From Martinezella lusitana (GTDB taxonomy: Bacteria; Pseudomonadota; Alphaproteobacteria; Rhizobiales; Rhizobiaceae), in assembly GCF_014207095.1 (NCBI RefSeq), contig NZ_JACHBG010000007.1:186001-250000 (forward strand): 64,000 bases of DNA, given 5' to 3'. Positions 34,514 to 43,208 of this stretch are shown one piece after another. A program made the position numbers and the translations under genes. How positions within the stretch are numbered: the stretch's first letter is position 1; each line of letters opens with the position of its first letter. Below the pieces are notes generated by a model. The model saw nothing but the letters and a program-made list of their open reading frames with translations, was not told where the DNA came from and did no database searches.

Positions 34514-35710
34514 CTATTGTAGCGTGGTCTCATGCGGCTTTGCCGCAAGGATCGGCAATTGTGCTTCCAAGCCAAGCTGCATCGCCGCGACGGGGCGATG
34601 ATTGCGCAGCCTGTCGGCCCTGCGGGTCAGCAGCTCCTCATTGATGATGGCCTGCATGCCGGCAATGAACCGATGCCGACTGAATTGTTCAGCATGTGCG
34701 AGAAGCGTCGCGGGATGAAACTGATGCTCGATGGCCTCGAATTCATGCACGGCATCGATGAGCGCATCAGCGGATTGCTGTTCGAACAGAACACCGCTTA
34801 CTCCCGGAATGACGGTTTCCAATGCCCCGCCGCGCCCATAGGCAATGACGGGCCGGCCGCTCGCCATCGCCTCGACCGGAACGATGCCGAAATCTTCTTC
34901 GCCTGGAAAGACCAATGCGCGGCAACGCGCAAGCTTCTCCTTCAGCACCGCGAAGGATGTATGTCCAAGGAAAGTGATGGAAGGGCCGGCGTTGCGCTTC
35001 AACTCCTCCAGTTGCCGGCCTTCGCCGATGACCACGAGGTTGCGCTTCATCCTGGTAAACGCCTCTATCGCGAGGTCGACCCGCTTATAGGAAACCAGCT
35101 GACCGGCGCAGAGATAGAAGTCTTCCGTCGATGATGCCGGGGTGAAATCATCGACATTGACGGGCGGATAGACGACGGCCGCCGGCCGCCGATAGTATTT
35201 GCCGATGCGATCGCAAACGTGATGGGAGTTGGCGACGAAGCGATCGACGCGCAGGCTGGTGCTGACGTCCCAGGAGCGCAGCAAAGGCGCCAGCATCGGC
35301 ATCATGAGCCGCGAGCCGAGGCCAGCATGGGATCGGTAGAAATGATAGTGGTCCCAAAGATAGCGCATGGGCGAATGGCAGTAGCAGACATGCGTTGCCT
35401 GCGGCGGTGGAATAATGCCCTTGGCCGGGCCGGACTCACTGGAAATGATGAGATCGTAATCCGTGAGGTCGAAGCTTTCCAGCGCAAATGGCATCAGGGG
35501 GAGAAGCGATTGATAGGCCCGGACCGCGCCTGGAATGCGCTGCAGGAACGATGTGATAATCTTGTGTTTTCGTATCTTGTCCGAGAGCCTGCTTTCATCG
35601 CAGACAAGAGTGAATATATCGGCATCCGGATACATATCGCAGAGCGCCTCGACGACTTTTTCTCCACCCCGCATCGCCACCAGCCAATAATGTACGATCG
35701 CCACGCGCAT
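34514..35710 (-). CDS. Glycosyltransferase, GT4 family (exopolysaccharide locus)
   Basis: A 398-residue GT-B enzyme expected to add a sugar to the lipid-linked repeat unit at the inner face of the membrane. The N-terminus MRVAIVHYWLVAMRGGEKVV is typical of WbaZ/WcaI-like mannosyl- or rhamnosyltransferases. The donor-binding EX7E motif is EDFGIVPVE within FPGEEDFGIVPVEAMASG. The start ATG 35708-35710 follows GGAGGGACG. The upstream 195-codon extension of the frame has no family resemblance and is rejected. It is divergent from the export-protein gene across a 288-base gap. The donor and acceptor cannot be read from sequence. Confidence 0.87.
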   Translation of the reverse strand: MRVAIVHYWLVAMRGGEKVVEALCDMYPDADIFTLVCDESRLSDKIRKHKIITSFLQRIPGAVRAYQSLLPLMPFALESFDLTDYDLIISSESGPAKGIIPPPQATHVCYCHSPMRYLWDHYHFYRSHAGLGSRLMMPMLAPLLRSWDVSTSLRVDRFVANSHHVCDRIGKYYRRPAAVVYPPVNVDDFTPASSTEDFYLCAGQLVSYKRVDLAIEAFTRMKRNLVVIGEGRQLEELKRNAGPSITFLGHTSFAVLKEKLARCRALVFPGEEDFGIVPVEAMASGRPVIAYGRGGALETVIPGVSGVLFEQQSADALIDAVHEFEAIEHQFHPATLLAHAEQFSRHRFIAGMQAIINEELLTRRADRLRNHRPVAAMQLGLEAQLPILAAKPHETTLQ

Positions 35711-35998
35711 TTTCGTCCCTCCGTCGGCCGAAACCACATTGGGCAGGCAGCAACTTTTGCGACAGGGCCTATATCGGTTCAGCGAAGCATCCAAATGGGC
35801 GAAGGTAGTATCCAAAAGATTTAGCCGGTGGTTGTAGCCTCTACACAAGGATATGGCCTCTCGACCAAGAGGGGGCAGGATTGTCCAGCTCCCTGTCAGA
35901 AGTGATAAGGCCTGTTGCTGCGGCAGGGGATTTACCTCTGCGTGTCCTGCTGCTGATCTCGTTACCTGTGCCTTCGACTGAGCGGTGGCACGAGCAAT
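35711..35998. promoter_or_regulatory. Divergent control region of the polysaccharide locus
   Basis: The 288 bases between the GT4 gene and the export-protein gene must hold promoters for both directions. No convincing palindrome, promoter boxes or small gene was found by eye. Confidence 0.35.
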
Positions 35999-37357
35999 AT
36001 GCAAGCGAGAGTTCAGCCCATGTCCAGAGTTTCCGCTTTGATTCGTCGTTCGGCGTCCGGCTCGCACAGGGTCATGGCGCCCTGGCTGCTTGCAATGATC
36101 CTCTCCGGGGCAAGCTCCTATGGAATCGCGAACGCTGCAGCCAGCGACATCTACCAGGTCGGGCCACAAGCCAGGCTGAAGATTGCCATCGTCGAGTGGA
36201 TCAGCGGCACCGGCGAATATAAGGAGTGGACCGCCTTGAACGGTGAATACCTCGTCTCGCAATCCGGTTCGATCTCCATTCCAATGATCGGCCAAATGCA
36301 GGTCGGCGACAAGACAGTCGAGGAGATCAGCGCCGACATCGGCGTGAAATTGAAGCAGATCACCGGTTTGGCGGTGGCTCCGACGGCGTCGGTTGAAGTC
36401 GTCAAGTATCCGATGATCTATGTGTCGGGTGCAGTCGAAAAGCCAAGCGAGCTAGAATTCAGGCCTGGCCTGACCGTCAAGCAGGCGATGGCAATGGCAG
36501 GCGGGCGCGAGCGCCGCTCCAGTCAGACGGGCGACTATACGGAAGCACAGCAGATCAGCTACGCAGGTGAGATCAGTCGGATGGAGCTGCAGCTGAAGCA
36601 GCTGAGCGCTCGGCAGGCCCGCCTGCTCGCCGAACTCGACGATCAACCGGCAATCACCTTCCCGCCGGAGATCAAGGCTGCCCCCCAGGGCTCGGCGGTC
36701 TGGCAAATCACGAAGAGCGAAGTCGATCTCTTCAACGCAAGGGCCGACGCCTTGCGCCAACAACTGGCCGCCGCTGCCGATCTGGAGGCGCTGTTGCACA
36801 ATGAAATCAATATCCTCGATGAAAAAATGTCCTCGCAGGATGAACAGGTGAAGATCGCGCAGGACGAATTGAGCGACATTTCCAAACTGGTCGACACGAA
36901 AATCCTGACGACATCGCGCAAGACCTCCCTGGAGCGGATCGTCGCCGAAATGCAGGCGGGCAAACTGGATCTCGTCGTCGCCTCGATGCAGGCAAAGCAG
37001 AAGCTGAGCGAGACCGAACGCGATGCGCTCAATCTCAAGGGCCAGCGAAAAACCGAAGCGGGCCAACAGTTGCAGGTTACCGAGAGCGAAATCGAGGATA
37101 CCAAGCTCAAGCGCAACACGACGCTGCAGCTTTTACAGATCTCCGGCGCGTCACTGTCAAGAAGCCAGAGCATGAAGGCGCTCGATCTTCAGCCGCTGGA
37201 ATATTGGATCACCCGAAAGGGCGATCAGGCCGATGCCGTCAAGGTCACCGAGGCAACCGAGCTGCAGCCCGGAGACGTGTTGGATGTACGCTATAACATT
37301 TCCGGAAGTCTGGACGGCACGACGGTTTCGTCTGTCGACGTTGGACAATCCCAATAG
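35999..37357 (+). CDS. Polysaccharide export protein, ExoF/Wza-like (OPX family)
   Basis: A 452-residue periplasmic/outer-membrane export protein. After a signal-like hydrophobic stretch (residues about 26-46), the polysaccharide-export domain contains YQVGPQARLKIAIVEW, GEYLVSQSGSISIPMIGQMQ and a SLBB-type segment VEVVKYPMIYVSGAVEKPSE. Residues about 185-400 are mostly helical and charged, with QLKQLSARQARLLAEL typical of a coiled coil. This layout matches rhizobial ExoF. The start may be ATG 35999 or ATG 36020; the second gives a more compact signal sequence. The ExoP-like gene begins 30 bases downstream, so the two form an operon. Confidence 0.88.
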   Translation: MQARVQPMSRVSALIRRSASGSHRVMAPWLLAMILSGASSYGIANAAASDIYQVGPQARLKIAIVEWISGTGEYKEWTALNGEYLVSQSGSISIPMIGQMQVGDKTVEEISADIGVKLKQITGLAVAPTASVEVVKYPMIYVSGAVEKPSELEFRPGLTVKQAMAMAGGRERRSSQTGDYTEAQQISYAGEISRMELQLKQLSARQARLLAELDDQPAITFPPEIKAAPQGSAVWQITKSEVDLFNARADALRQQLAAAADLEALLHNEINILDEKMSSQDEQVKIAQDELSDISKLVDTKILTTSRKTSLERIVAEMQAGKLDLVVASMQAKQKLSETERDALNLKGQRKTEAGQQLQVTESEIEDTKLKRNTTLQLLQISGASLSRSQSMKALDLQPLEYWITRKGDQADAVKVTEATELQPGDVLDVRYNISGSLDGTTVSSVDVGQSQ

Positions 37358-37387
37358 TGCTACGCAAATGATGATGGGGCGACAGTC

Positions 37388-40300
37388 ATGGTAGTTCACG
37401 AGATCGGCAAAGGTTTTTCCGGCACTCCATCGGAGGCCAACGGTGCCGGAAATGGCGAATTTATTTCGTTTCGCGACGTTTGGCGCTTTCTGCAGCGGCA
37501 CTGGCTGATCTTTGCATTGTTTACGGGAGTAGGGCTGGGGATCGGCGGCATATATATGGCGACGACCCAACCGATCTATCTTGCAAGCACACGCCTCGTC
37601 ATGGACCCTGATCAGGGGCGTATTGTTTCCCAGGATGCATTCACCGGGACTGTCATCATCGAAGCCGCCGAAATCGCGAGCCAGGTTGAGATCGTCAAGT
37701 CCGAGGCGATCGCGCGTGCCGTCGTGCAGAAACTGAACCTGACAGAAGACCCGGAAATCACAGGCGGCGTGTCATGGCAGGCCATGCTGCACGACAAGTT
37801 GCGCGGCATTTTCAGCTTTTTCAAGCGAGGCGACGATGGCAGTGCCAAAACGGAGGTCTCTGAGGACGACATCATGCGCCGGACCATGGCCTCCTTTCTG
37901 TCACGGGTAGAGGTCAATCGCGTTGGCCAGTCCTACATCCTCGAGATTGGCTACAGTTCAGTCGATCCGCAGAAGGCGGCCATCGCAGCCAACGCCATTG
38001 CCGAGGCCTATATCAGCACCGGCCTTTCGGAGCGGGCGTCGGCGGCACAAAGCGGCGCCAATTGGCTGGAAACGCGCTTGATCGAAGTTGGACGACAGGC
38101 GCGCGAGGCGGCCATGAGCGTCGAGGAATTCCGCGCCAAGAACGGTATCATGGAGATCAGTACCTCCTCGTCCCTCGATCAGCAGCAATTGTCCGAGATC
38201 AGCAGCCAGGCCGTCGCGGCCAAGGCGCAGACAGCCGCCGAAACAGCCAAGCTTGCAACCCTCAATCAACTGATGGCTGGGGGTAGGGTCGAGGGTGACG
38301 TCGATGAGACGATGAACAACCCGCGCATACAGAAACTTCAGGAGGACCTGGGGGCTGCCACGGCCAAGCTGAACAGCCTTACCAGCAGATACGATGCCGA
38401 TAATCCTGCCATCCTTGCCGCACAGCAGGAAATCGACCGGGTAAAGGCGGACATGCGCAAGGAGTTTGAGCGCATTCAGGCCGTCTATAAGGCAAATCTG
38501 GAGGTCGCCCAAACGCGAGAAAAGCTCTTGAGCGACGAGGTAGCCTCGCTGAAGGACGCCGGAACGGATAAGAACCTGGCGAAAGTCGAGCTGTCGGAAA
38601 TGGAGAGCAGGGCGACCACATATCGCCGGATGTATGAGAGCATTCTGCAGCAGCTTATCGGCGCGCTGCAAAAGGAATCCTTCCCGCTCGGAAGCGTCCG
38701 CGTGGTGACGGCGGCAGCCATACCCTTGGCAAAGACATGGCCGAAATCCTCCTTCGTCCTGCCGTTCTCGGCGATGCTTGGCCTTGCCGCTGGCGTCATG
38801 GCCGCGCTGCTGCGGGATGGCCTCGATCGGCGGGTCAGCTCCAGCGAAAAGCTGCGGCGGGAACTGGGTATCACTTCGCTCGGCCATGTTCCCGTCTATG
38901 CAAGCCCCTCATTCCTGCCGGGAAGCCTGGCAACGGCCAACTCGAGCTGGCGACGAACAATGCTGCCGCTGAGGTCCGTGCTCGATACGCCATACTCGCA
39001 ATTTTCCGAAGCGTTGCGCGGCGTCAAGCACTCGATCGATTCCGCCTTTCCACCTAACGCGCCTATGGTGATCGGCATCACATCCGTCGGCACCGGTGAG
39101 GGTAAGACCACCATTGCGACCAATCTCGCGCAACTTTACCAGCATGAAGGTGCCTCGGTCGTCTTGATCGATGCCGATTTCCTAAACGCGAGATTGAGCT
39201 GCGTCGTCACGGAATCCGGGACGGAATTCGGCATGGAGGCCTTGAGTATCAACGAGGTCCCGCGGCGTTATTCCGTTGCCCACGAAGCCGGTGTGCTGGT
39301 TGCCAAGGCCGATCATCAGCCGGAAGCGGAACTCATGCATGCCCCTGGAAGCGTGCCGGTGGTAACGGTCGACGAGACCGAGAAGTCGGTCGCAGCCTCC
39401 CAACGCTACGGCCATCTTCCGGCGCTCAAGGCCGAGATCGATTTGCTGCGGCGGCAATATAAGGTCGTTATCGTCGACATGTCCGCGTTTGAGGATTCCG
39501 CCGATACGCGTGTGATCTGCACTTACCTTGAGGGCATCGTCGTTGTCGTCGGCCAGACGAACAAGATGACCGTGGAAAGATTGTCCGACGCACTGGCAAG
39601 CTTCGGCACCACTACGATCAACATCCTCGGCATCATCGCTAATCGCAGCTATGAAAGACGGCAGAACCGCCACTCGCGTCCCTGGCGTCGCAAGCCGCAG
39701 GAGCGCCAGCTGCGTGCGTCCGCAAGGCGGCTGACAGGCCAGGTTTCGGGGCGCCCCTTGAAGATTACCGTTGGCATTGCGAGCGCGGGACGTCGCGATA
39801 TCCTGTCGTCCATTCTCCCGCACATCGCCAATCAAACTCGCAAGCCCGACGAGATCGTCGTCTGTCTATCATCGCCCGAGGATATCGATCCCAGCTGCCT
39901 GCGAAATCTCGACTTTCCGGTACGCGTGCTTATTTGCGAACGTGGGCTGTGCCGCCAGCGCAATCGTATTCTCGACAGCATACAGGATGCTGACATCGTC
40001 CTTTTTCTCGATGACGATTTCCTGATGACGTCAACTTACATCGAAGAGGCGGAGCGGCTGTTTCAGCTTCAGCCGGATGTGGCGATATGCACCGGCACGG
40101 TTCTGGCCGACGGCGTCACCGGACCGGGCATTTCCGTTCGTGACGGTCTGCGTTTGGTGGAGGGCAAGCGCCGTCGTCGATCCGAGCCAACCTTGCAGTT
40201 CCGCCAGGTCTATAACGCCTATGGCTGCAACATGGCGATCCGAATGGCTATCGTCAAAGCCGCCGGCTTGCGCTTCGACGAGAACCTGCCGTTCTATGGC

Positions 40301-40645
40301 TGGCTCGAGGATGTCGATTTCAGCAGGCTCGTTTCCCATTATGGTCAGGTCGTCAGCGTCAAGCATCTCGAAGGCGTTCATCTTGGCACGAAGGGCGGCC
40401 GATCAAGTGGTATCCGTCTGGGCTATTCGCAGGTTGCAAACCCGCTCTATCTGATGCGCAAGCGTACCATGAGTGTGCGGCAAGCGACGATGCAGATCGG
40501 TCGCAATCTCACAGCCAATCTCATCAAGGTCTGGCGGCCGGAGCCCTGGGTTGATCGCAAGGGGCGCCTCAGAGGCAATTTCATTGCATTGCGCGATCTT
40601 CTCAAAGGCAGATTGGCACCCCAGAACATCGAAGCATTGGAATAG
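37388..40645 (+). CDS. ExoP/Wzc-like polysaccharide co-polymerase fused to a GT2 glycosyltransferase
   Basis: A 1085-residue fusion. Residues 1-480 are a chain-length-determinant (Wzz) domain with membrane helices near 37-58 and 455-475 and long periplasmic helices. Residues about 555-770 are a BY-kinase-like ATPase with Walker A GTGEGKTT, a second motif VVLIDADFL and Walker B KVVIVDMSAFEDSAD. From residue 792 a complete GT2 domain follows: KITVGIASAGRRDILSSILP, LFLDDDFLMTS, YNAYGCNMAIR and FYGWLEDVDFS. The kinase tail lacks the usual tyrosine cluster and goes straight into the transferase. The frame is open throughout. Joining polymerisation control and sugar transfer in one chain is unusual. 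Confidence 0.88.
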   Translation: MVVHEIGKGFSGTPSEANGAGNGEFISFRDVWRFLQRHWLIFALFTGVGLGIGGIYMATTQPIYLASTRLVMDPDQGRIVSQDAFTGTVIIEAAEIASQVEIVKSEAIARAVVQKLNLTEDPEITGGVSWQAMLHDKLRGIFSFFKRGDDGSAKTEVSEDDIMRRTMASFLSRVEVNRVGQSYILEIGYSSVDPQKAAIAANAIAEAYISTGLSERASAAQSGANWLETRLIEVGRQAREAAMSVEEFRAKNGIMEISTSSSLDQQQLSEISSQAVAAKAQTAAETAKLATLNQLMAGGRVEGDVDETMNNPRIQKLQEDLGAATAKLNSLTSRYDADNPAILAAQQEIDRVKADMRKEFERIQAVYKANLEVAQTREKLLSDEVASLKDAGTDKNLAKVELSEMESRATTYRRMYESILQQLIGALQKESFPLGSVRVVTAAAIPLAKTWPKSSFVLPFSAMLGLAAGVMAALLRDGLDRRVSSSEKLRRELGITSLGHVPVYASPSFLPGSLATANSSWRRTMLPLRSVLDTPYSQFSEALRGVKHSIDSAFPPNAPMVIGITSVGTGEGKTTIATNLAQLYQHEGASVVLIDADFLNARLSCVVTESGTEFGMEALSINEVPRRYSVAHEAGVLVAKADHQPEAELMHAPGSVPVVTVDETEKSVAASQRYGHLPALKAEIDLLRRQYKVVIVDMSAFEDSADTRVICTYLEGIVVVVGQTNKMTVERLSDALASFGTTTINILGIIANRSYERRQNRHSRPWRRKPQERQLRASARRLTGQVSGRPLKITVGIASAGRRDILSSILPHIANQTRKPDEIVVCLSSPEDIDPSCLRNLDFPVRVLICERGLCRQRNRILDSIQDADIVLFLDDDFLMTSTYIEEAERLFQLQPDVAICTGTVLADGVTGPGISVRDGLRLVEGKRRRRSEPTLQFRQVYNAYGCNMAIRMAIVKAAGLRFDENLPFYGWLEDVDFSRLVSHYGQVVSVKHLEGVHLGTKGGRSSGIRLGYSQVANPLYLMRKRTMSVRQATMQIGRNLTANLIKVWRPEPWVDRKGRLRGNFIALRDLLKGRLAPQNIEALE

Positions 40646-40649
40646 TTCA

Positions 40650-41939
40650 GTGGCAAACCCATCCGGCATCGATCGCGTCGTCGTCATCAACGATCGTTCT
40701 GCGCGGGTGGGCGGAGCGTCCAACCTGGCAATCCTGTCAGCCAGGCTGCTCCAGGACGCGGGTGTCGCCGTCACCTTCTTCGCCGGCGATGTCGCCGGTG
40801 CCGATCAGCCGGTGCCTGATACCATCAATCTCGCCGCGCGACCGCTGATGCAGCAGCCTCGCCTCAGCGCACTGACAAGCGGTCTCTACAACAGCCATGC
40901 GCATGATGGCCTTAATGCCGTCATTTCGCGCGTCGATACGCCGGGTACGATCTATCACCTTCATGGCTGGTCGAAGATCCTGTCTCCCTCGATTTTTCGC
41001 GCCCTATGGCCTGTTCGTTCGCGTGTCGTCTTGCACGCGCATGACTATTTTCTGTCCTGCCCGAACGGGGGATTCGCCAACTATCGCAGAAATCAGGTTT
41101 GCCCTTTGACGCCTATGTCGATGAGCTGCCTGACGACCAACTGCGACAAGCGCGGCTATCACGAGAAACTCTGGCGGTCGGTCAGGCATCTCATGCGGGA
41201 GCGCTACTATCCCATTCAAGAGGTTGCCGCCAATATCATCGTCGTGCATCAGCGCATGCGCGACTACTTCCTGCGCGGGCAGGTCCAGCTCGCCAATATC
41301 GAGACGATCCGCAATCCGGTTGAGCCTTTCCTCGATCGAGCGGCAGATCCGTGGAAAAAGCGCAATTTCTTCTTTGTCGGGCGGTTGGAGCCGGAGAAGG
41401 GATTTGAGGACGCAGCGATTGCAGCGCGGCTTGCCGGCGCGAAACTGCATGTCATCGGCGATGGTGCCGGTCGGATACGCCTGGAGCGAGACTTCCCGGA
41501 GGTTGTCATCCATGGATGGAAATCCAAGGACGAGATGCGGGACATTCTGTGCGATGCCCGTGCGCTGATCGTTTCGTCGCGCGTGCCCGAGCCGTTCGGC
41601 CTGGCTGCGCTCGAGGCGGTGACAAGCGGTATTCCAGTGATCTTGCCGGATGCGGCGCTCCTCGGTGAGGAACTGGCAGCTATGGGATGCGGATTGACGT
41701 TCCAAAGCGGCAAGGTCGAGACGCTTGCCAGCGGAATTCGCCGCCTTGCCTCCGATGACATGCTACTCCGTTTGATGAGTGTGAATTGCCTCCGACGGTC
41801 CAGCGAAATGGCCCATACGCCCGCATCATGGCTCGAAGCATTGCTGGCGCTGTACGGCCGCGTTCTCGACCGTGCAAATAGTGCCGGTACGAGCTCGAAA
41901 TCGACCGTGCCCGGCGTTTTTCAACCTCCCATCGGCTGA
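40650..41939 (+). CDS. Glycosyltransferase, GT4-like GT-B fold
   Basis: A 429-residue enzyme. The likely start is GTG 40650 (VANPSGIDRVVVINDRSARV), 4 bases after the preceding stop. The longer in-frame ATG start at 40473 would overlap the fusion gene by 173 bases. Features include GGASNLAILSARLL, HLHGWSKILSP, VLHAHDYFLSCPNGGF and the donor motif EPFGLAALE near residue 315, giving the EX7E pattern. It probably adds one sugar of the repeat unit. A second glycosyltransferase immediately after the fused GT2 domain fits a heteropolymer with several sugars. Confidence 0.85.
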   Translation: MANPSGIDRVVVINDRSARVGGASNLAILSARLLQDAGVAVTFFAGDVAGADQPVPDTINLAARPLMQQPRLSALTSGLYNSHAHDGLNAVISRVDTPGTIYHLHGWSKILSPSIFRALWPVRSRVVLHAHDYFLSCPNGGFANYRRNQVCPLTPMSMSCLTTNCDKRGYHEKLWRSVRHLMRERYYPIQEVAANIIVVHQRMRDYFLRGQVQLANIETIRNPVEPFLDRAADPWKKRNFFFVGRLEPEKGFEDAAIAARLAGAKLHVIGDGAGRIRLERDFPEVVIHGWKSKDEMRDILCDARALIVSSRVPEPFGLAALEAVTSGIPVILPDAALLGEELAAMGCGLTFQSGKVETLASGIRRLASDDMLLRLMSVNCLRRSSEMAHTPASWLEALLALYGRVLDRANSAGTSSKSTVPGVFQPPIG

Positions 41940-42088
41940 TCGATGAGACCGGATGAGGCTTGTGGTTAGCTCTGTGCCCGGCCCCCTACGCCATTGGGAC
42001 TAGGCCGATGCCCGCAGGGTCAATTGTCAAGCAGGAGGGTAGCTGGCAGCCTTTGAGCAAAGCATGGAAGCGTTGAGGGATCCAGGAT

Positions 42089-42781
42089 ATGTTATCAACT
42101 GTTGACGGCGTTGCCCATCGCGAGCGACCGCGTCTCGACCTCAAGCAGGCCGAGCGCCTGGGCCGCTCCAAACGCCTTGTCGACCTTCTTCTCTCCGGTG
42201 CAGGCCTGTTGCTTCTGGCACCGGCGTTGCTCGTCATCGCCATCGCATTGCTTCTGGTTGATGGCCGCCCCATTATTTATCGCCATACACGCGTCGGTCG
42301 CGACGGCCGCCTCTTCGAGTGCCTGAAGTTCCGCACAATGCGCAAGGATGCCGATCAGCAGTTGACGGAGCTGCTTGCGCGCGACGACACGCGAAAATCC
42401 GAGTGGCTATCGACGCAGAAATTGACCAACGATCCTCGCGTCCACTGGCTGGGAAAATATCTGCGCATGAGCAGCGCCGACGAATTGCCGCAACTGTTTA
42501 ACGTTCAGCGCGGCGAGATGAGCATGGTGGGGCCGCGGCCCGTTGTCGTCTCGGAACTCGATCGCTATGGCCCCAACCTTTATTGCTATCTCGGGCTGCG
42601 GCCGGGCATTACCGGCCTCTGGCAAGTCAGCCGCTGCGCCGACACCACCTATGAGGAACGCGTTCAGTTCGACGTCGACTATTTCCACAGTCGCTCGCTG
42701 CGCACTGACTTTAAAATTCTCGTCAGAACCATTGGCGTCGTGCTGTTTGCACGTAACGAAAAAGAACGCCTTACCAAATGA
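42089..42781 (+). CDS. ExoY-like undecaprenyl-phosphate sugar-1-phosphate transferase
   Basis: Membrane-associated priming enzyme that starts the repeat unit on undecaprenyl phosphate. The 230-residue protein has a hydrophobic hairpin (SKRLVDLLLSGAGLLLLAPA) and the catalytic block YRHTRVGRDGRLFECLKFRT with the conserved KFRTM. These are followed by DELPQLFNVQRGEMSMVGPR and RPGITGLWQVS. This is the short WbaP/ExoY form without the extra N-terminal membrane domain. It is preceded by 149 non-coding bases. Galactose-1-phosphate or glucose-1-phosphate are the common donors, and sequence alone does not decide. Confidence 0.92.
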   Translation: MLSTVDGVAHRERPRLDLKQAERLGRSKRLVDLLLSGAGLLLLAPALLVIAIALLLVDGRPIIYRHTRVGRDGRLFECLKFRTMRKDADQQLTELLARDDTRKSEWLSTQKLTNDPRVHWLGKYLRMSSADELPQLFNVQRGEMSMVGPRPVVVSELDRYGPNLYCYLGLRPGITGLWQVSRCADTTYEERVQFDVDYFHSRSLRTDFKILVRTIGVVLFARNEKERLTK

Positions 42782-42905
42782 GAAGCGCAGCCATGACAAA
42801 CCACACGGCAAGGCTGAAGATCACCAGAGCCCAGCGCAGCAGATATTTCTGGTTTGATTTGCCTGATGGGCTTGGGCGGATGCGATCATGGTCGTCTTCG
42901 TTCAT
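42771..42905 (-). CDS. Possible 44-residue single-span membrane protein, convergent with the ExoY-like gene
   Basis: Minus-strand frame starting MNEDDHDRIRPSPSGKSNQK: a charged, Pro-containing N-terminus followed by one clean hydrophobic helix (LLRWALVIFSLAVWFVMAAL) to the stop. It overlaps the last 11 bases of the priming transferase gene. An in-frame ATG at 42929 would give 52 residues. The ribosome site is weak. Small membrane proteins such as ExoX modulate ExoY in Sinorhizobium, but this one is shorter and I see no specific similarity. Confidence 0.4.
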   Translation of the reverse strand: MNEDDHDRIRPSPSGKSNQKYLLRWALVIFSLAVWFVMAALLIW

Positions 42906-42929
42906 AAGCGGCTCTGCATGGTCTTTCAT

Positions 42930-43208
42930 GACAATTACCGGCAAGCCCTTCTTCCTCTATCCAGAAATTCAATCTTGTCTTGGTATCCAGGATAACAATT
43001 ACTCGGAAAAAAAATTGTTTAACTCCGGTTTCCGTCGCCGGCGGGCAGCGTTTCATTGCACGCAATCATGTCCTGAATGGGAACGCTATGCATTTTATCT
43101 GGTGCAAGGCTTGAGGCGATTGGGCGGTTACATGCCGTCTACGCAGGAATTACTTCAACCAATAGGGGCGAAAATTGGATCTTACGCGCAACAGCATCCA
43201 ATGATGAT
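42930..43208. other. AT-richer intergenic stretch, no supported gene
   Basis: The region before the flippase gene is distinctly lower in GC than its neighbours. It contains an AT-rich inverted repeat, AACAATT (42994-43000) with AATTGTT (43013-43019), around an A-rich loop, possibly a weak transcript end or promoter region. A 146-codon plus-strand frame (42778-43218) crosses it but has no family features. Confidence 0.4.

Noticed and set aside
34514..36295. Extended 593-residue form of the GT4 glycosyltransferase
   Set aside because: The first 195 residues lack family similarity, and the ATG at 35710 has a strong GGAGGGA site and the family N-terminus.
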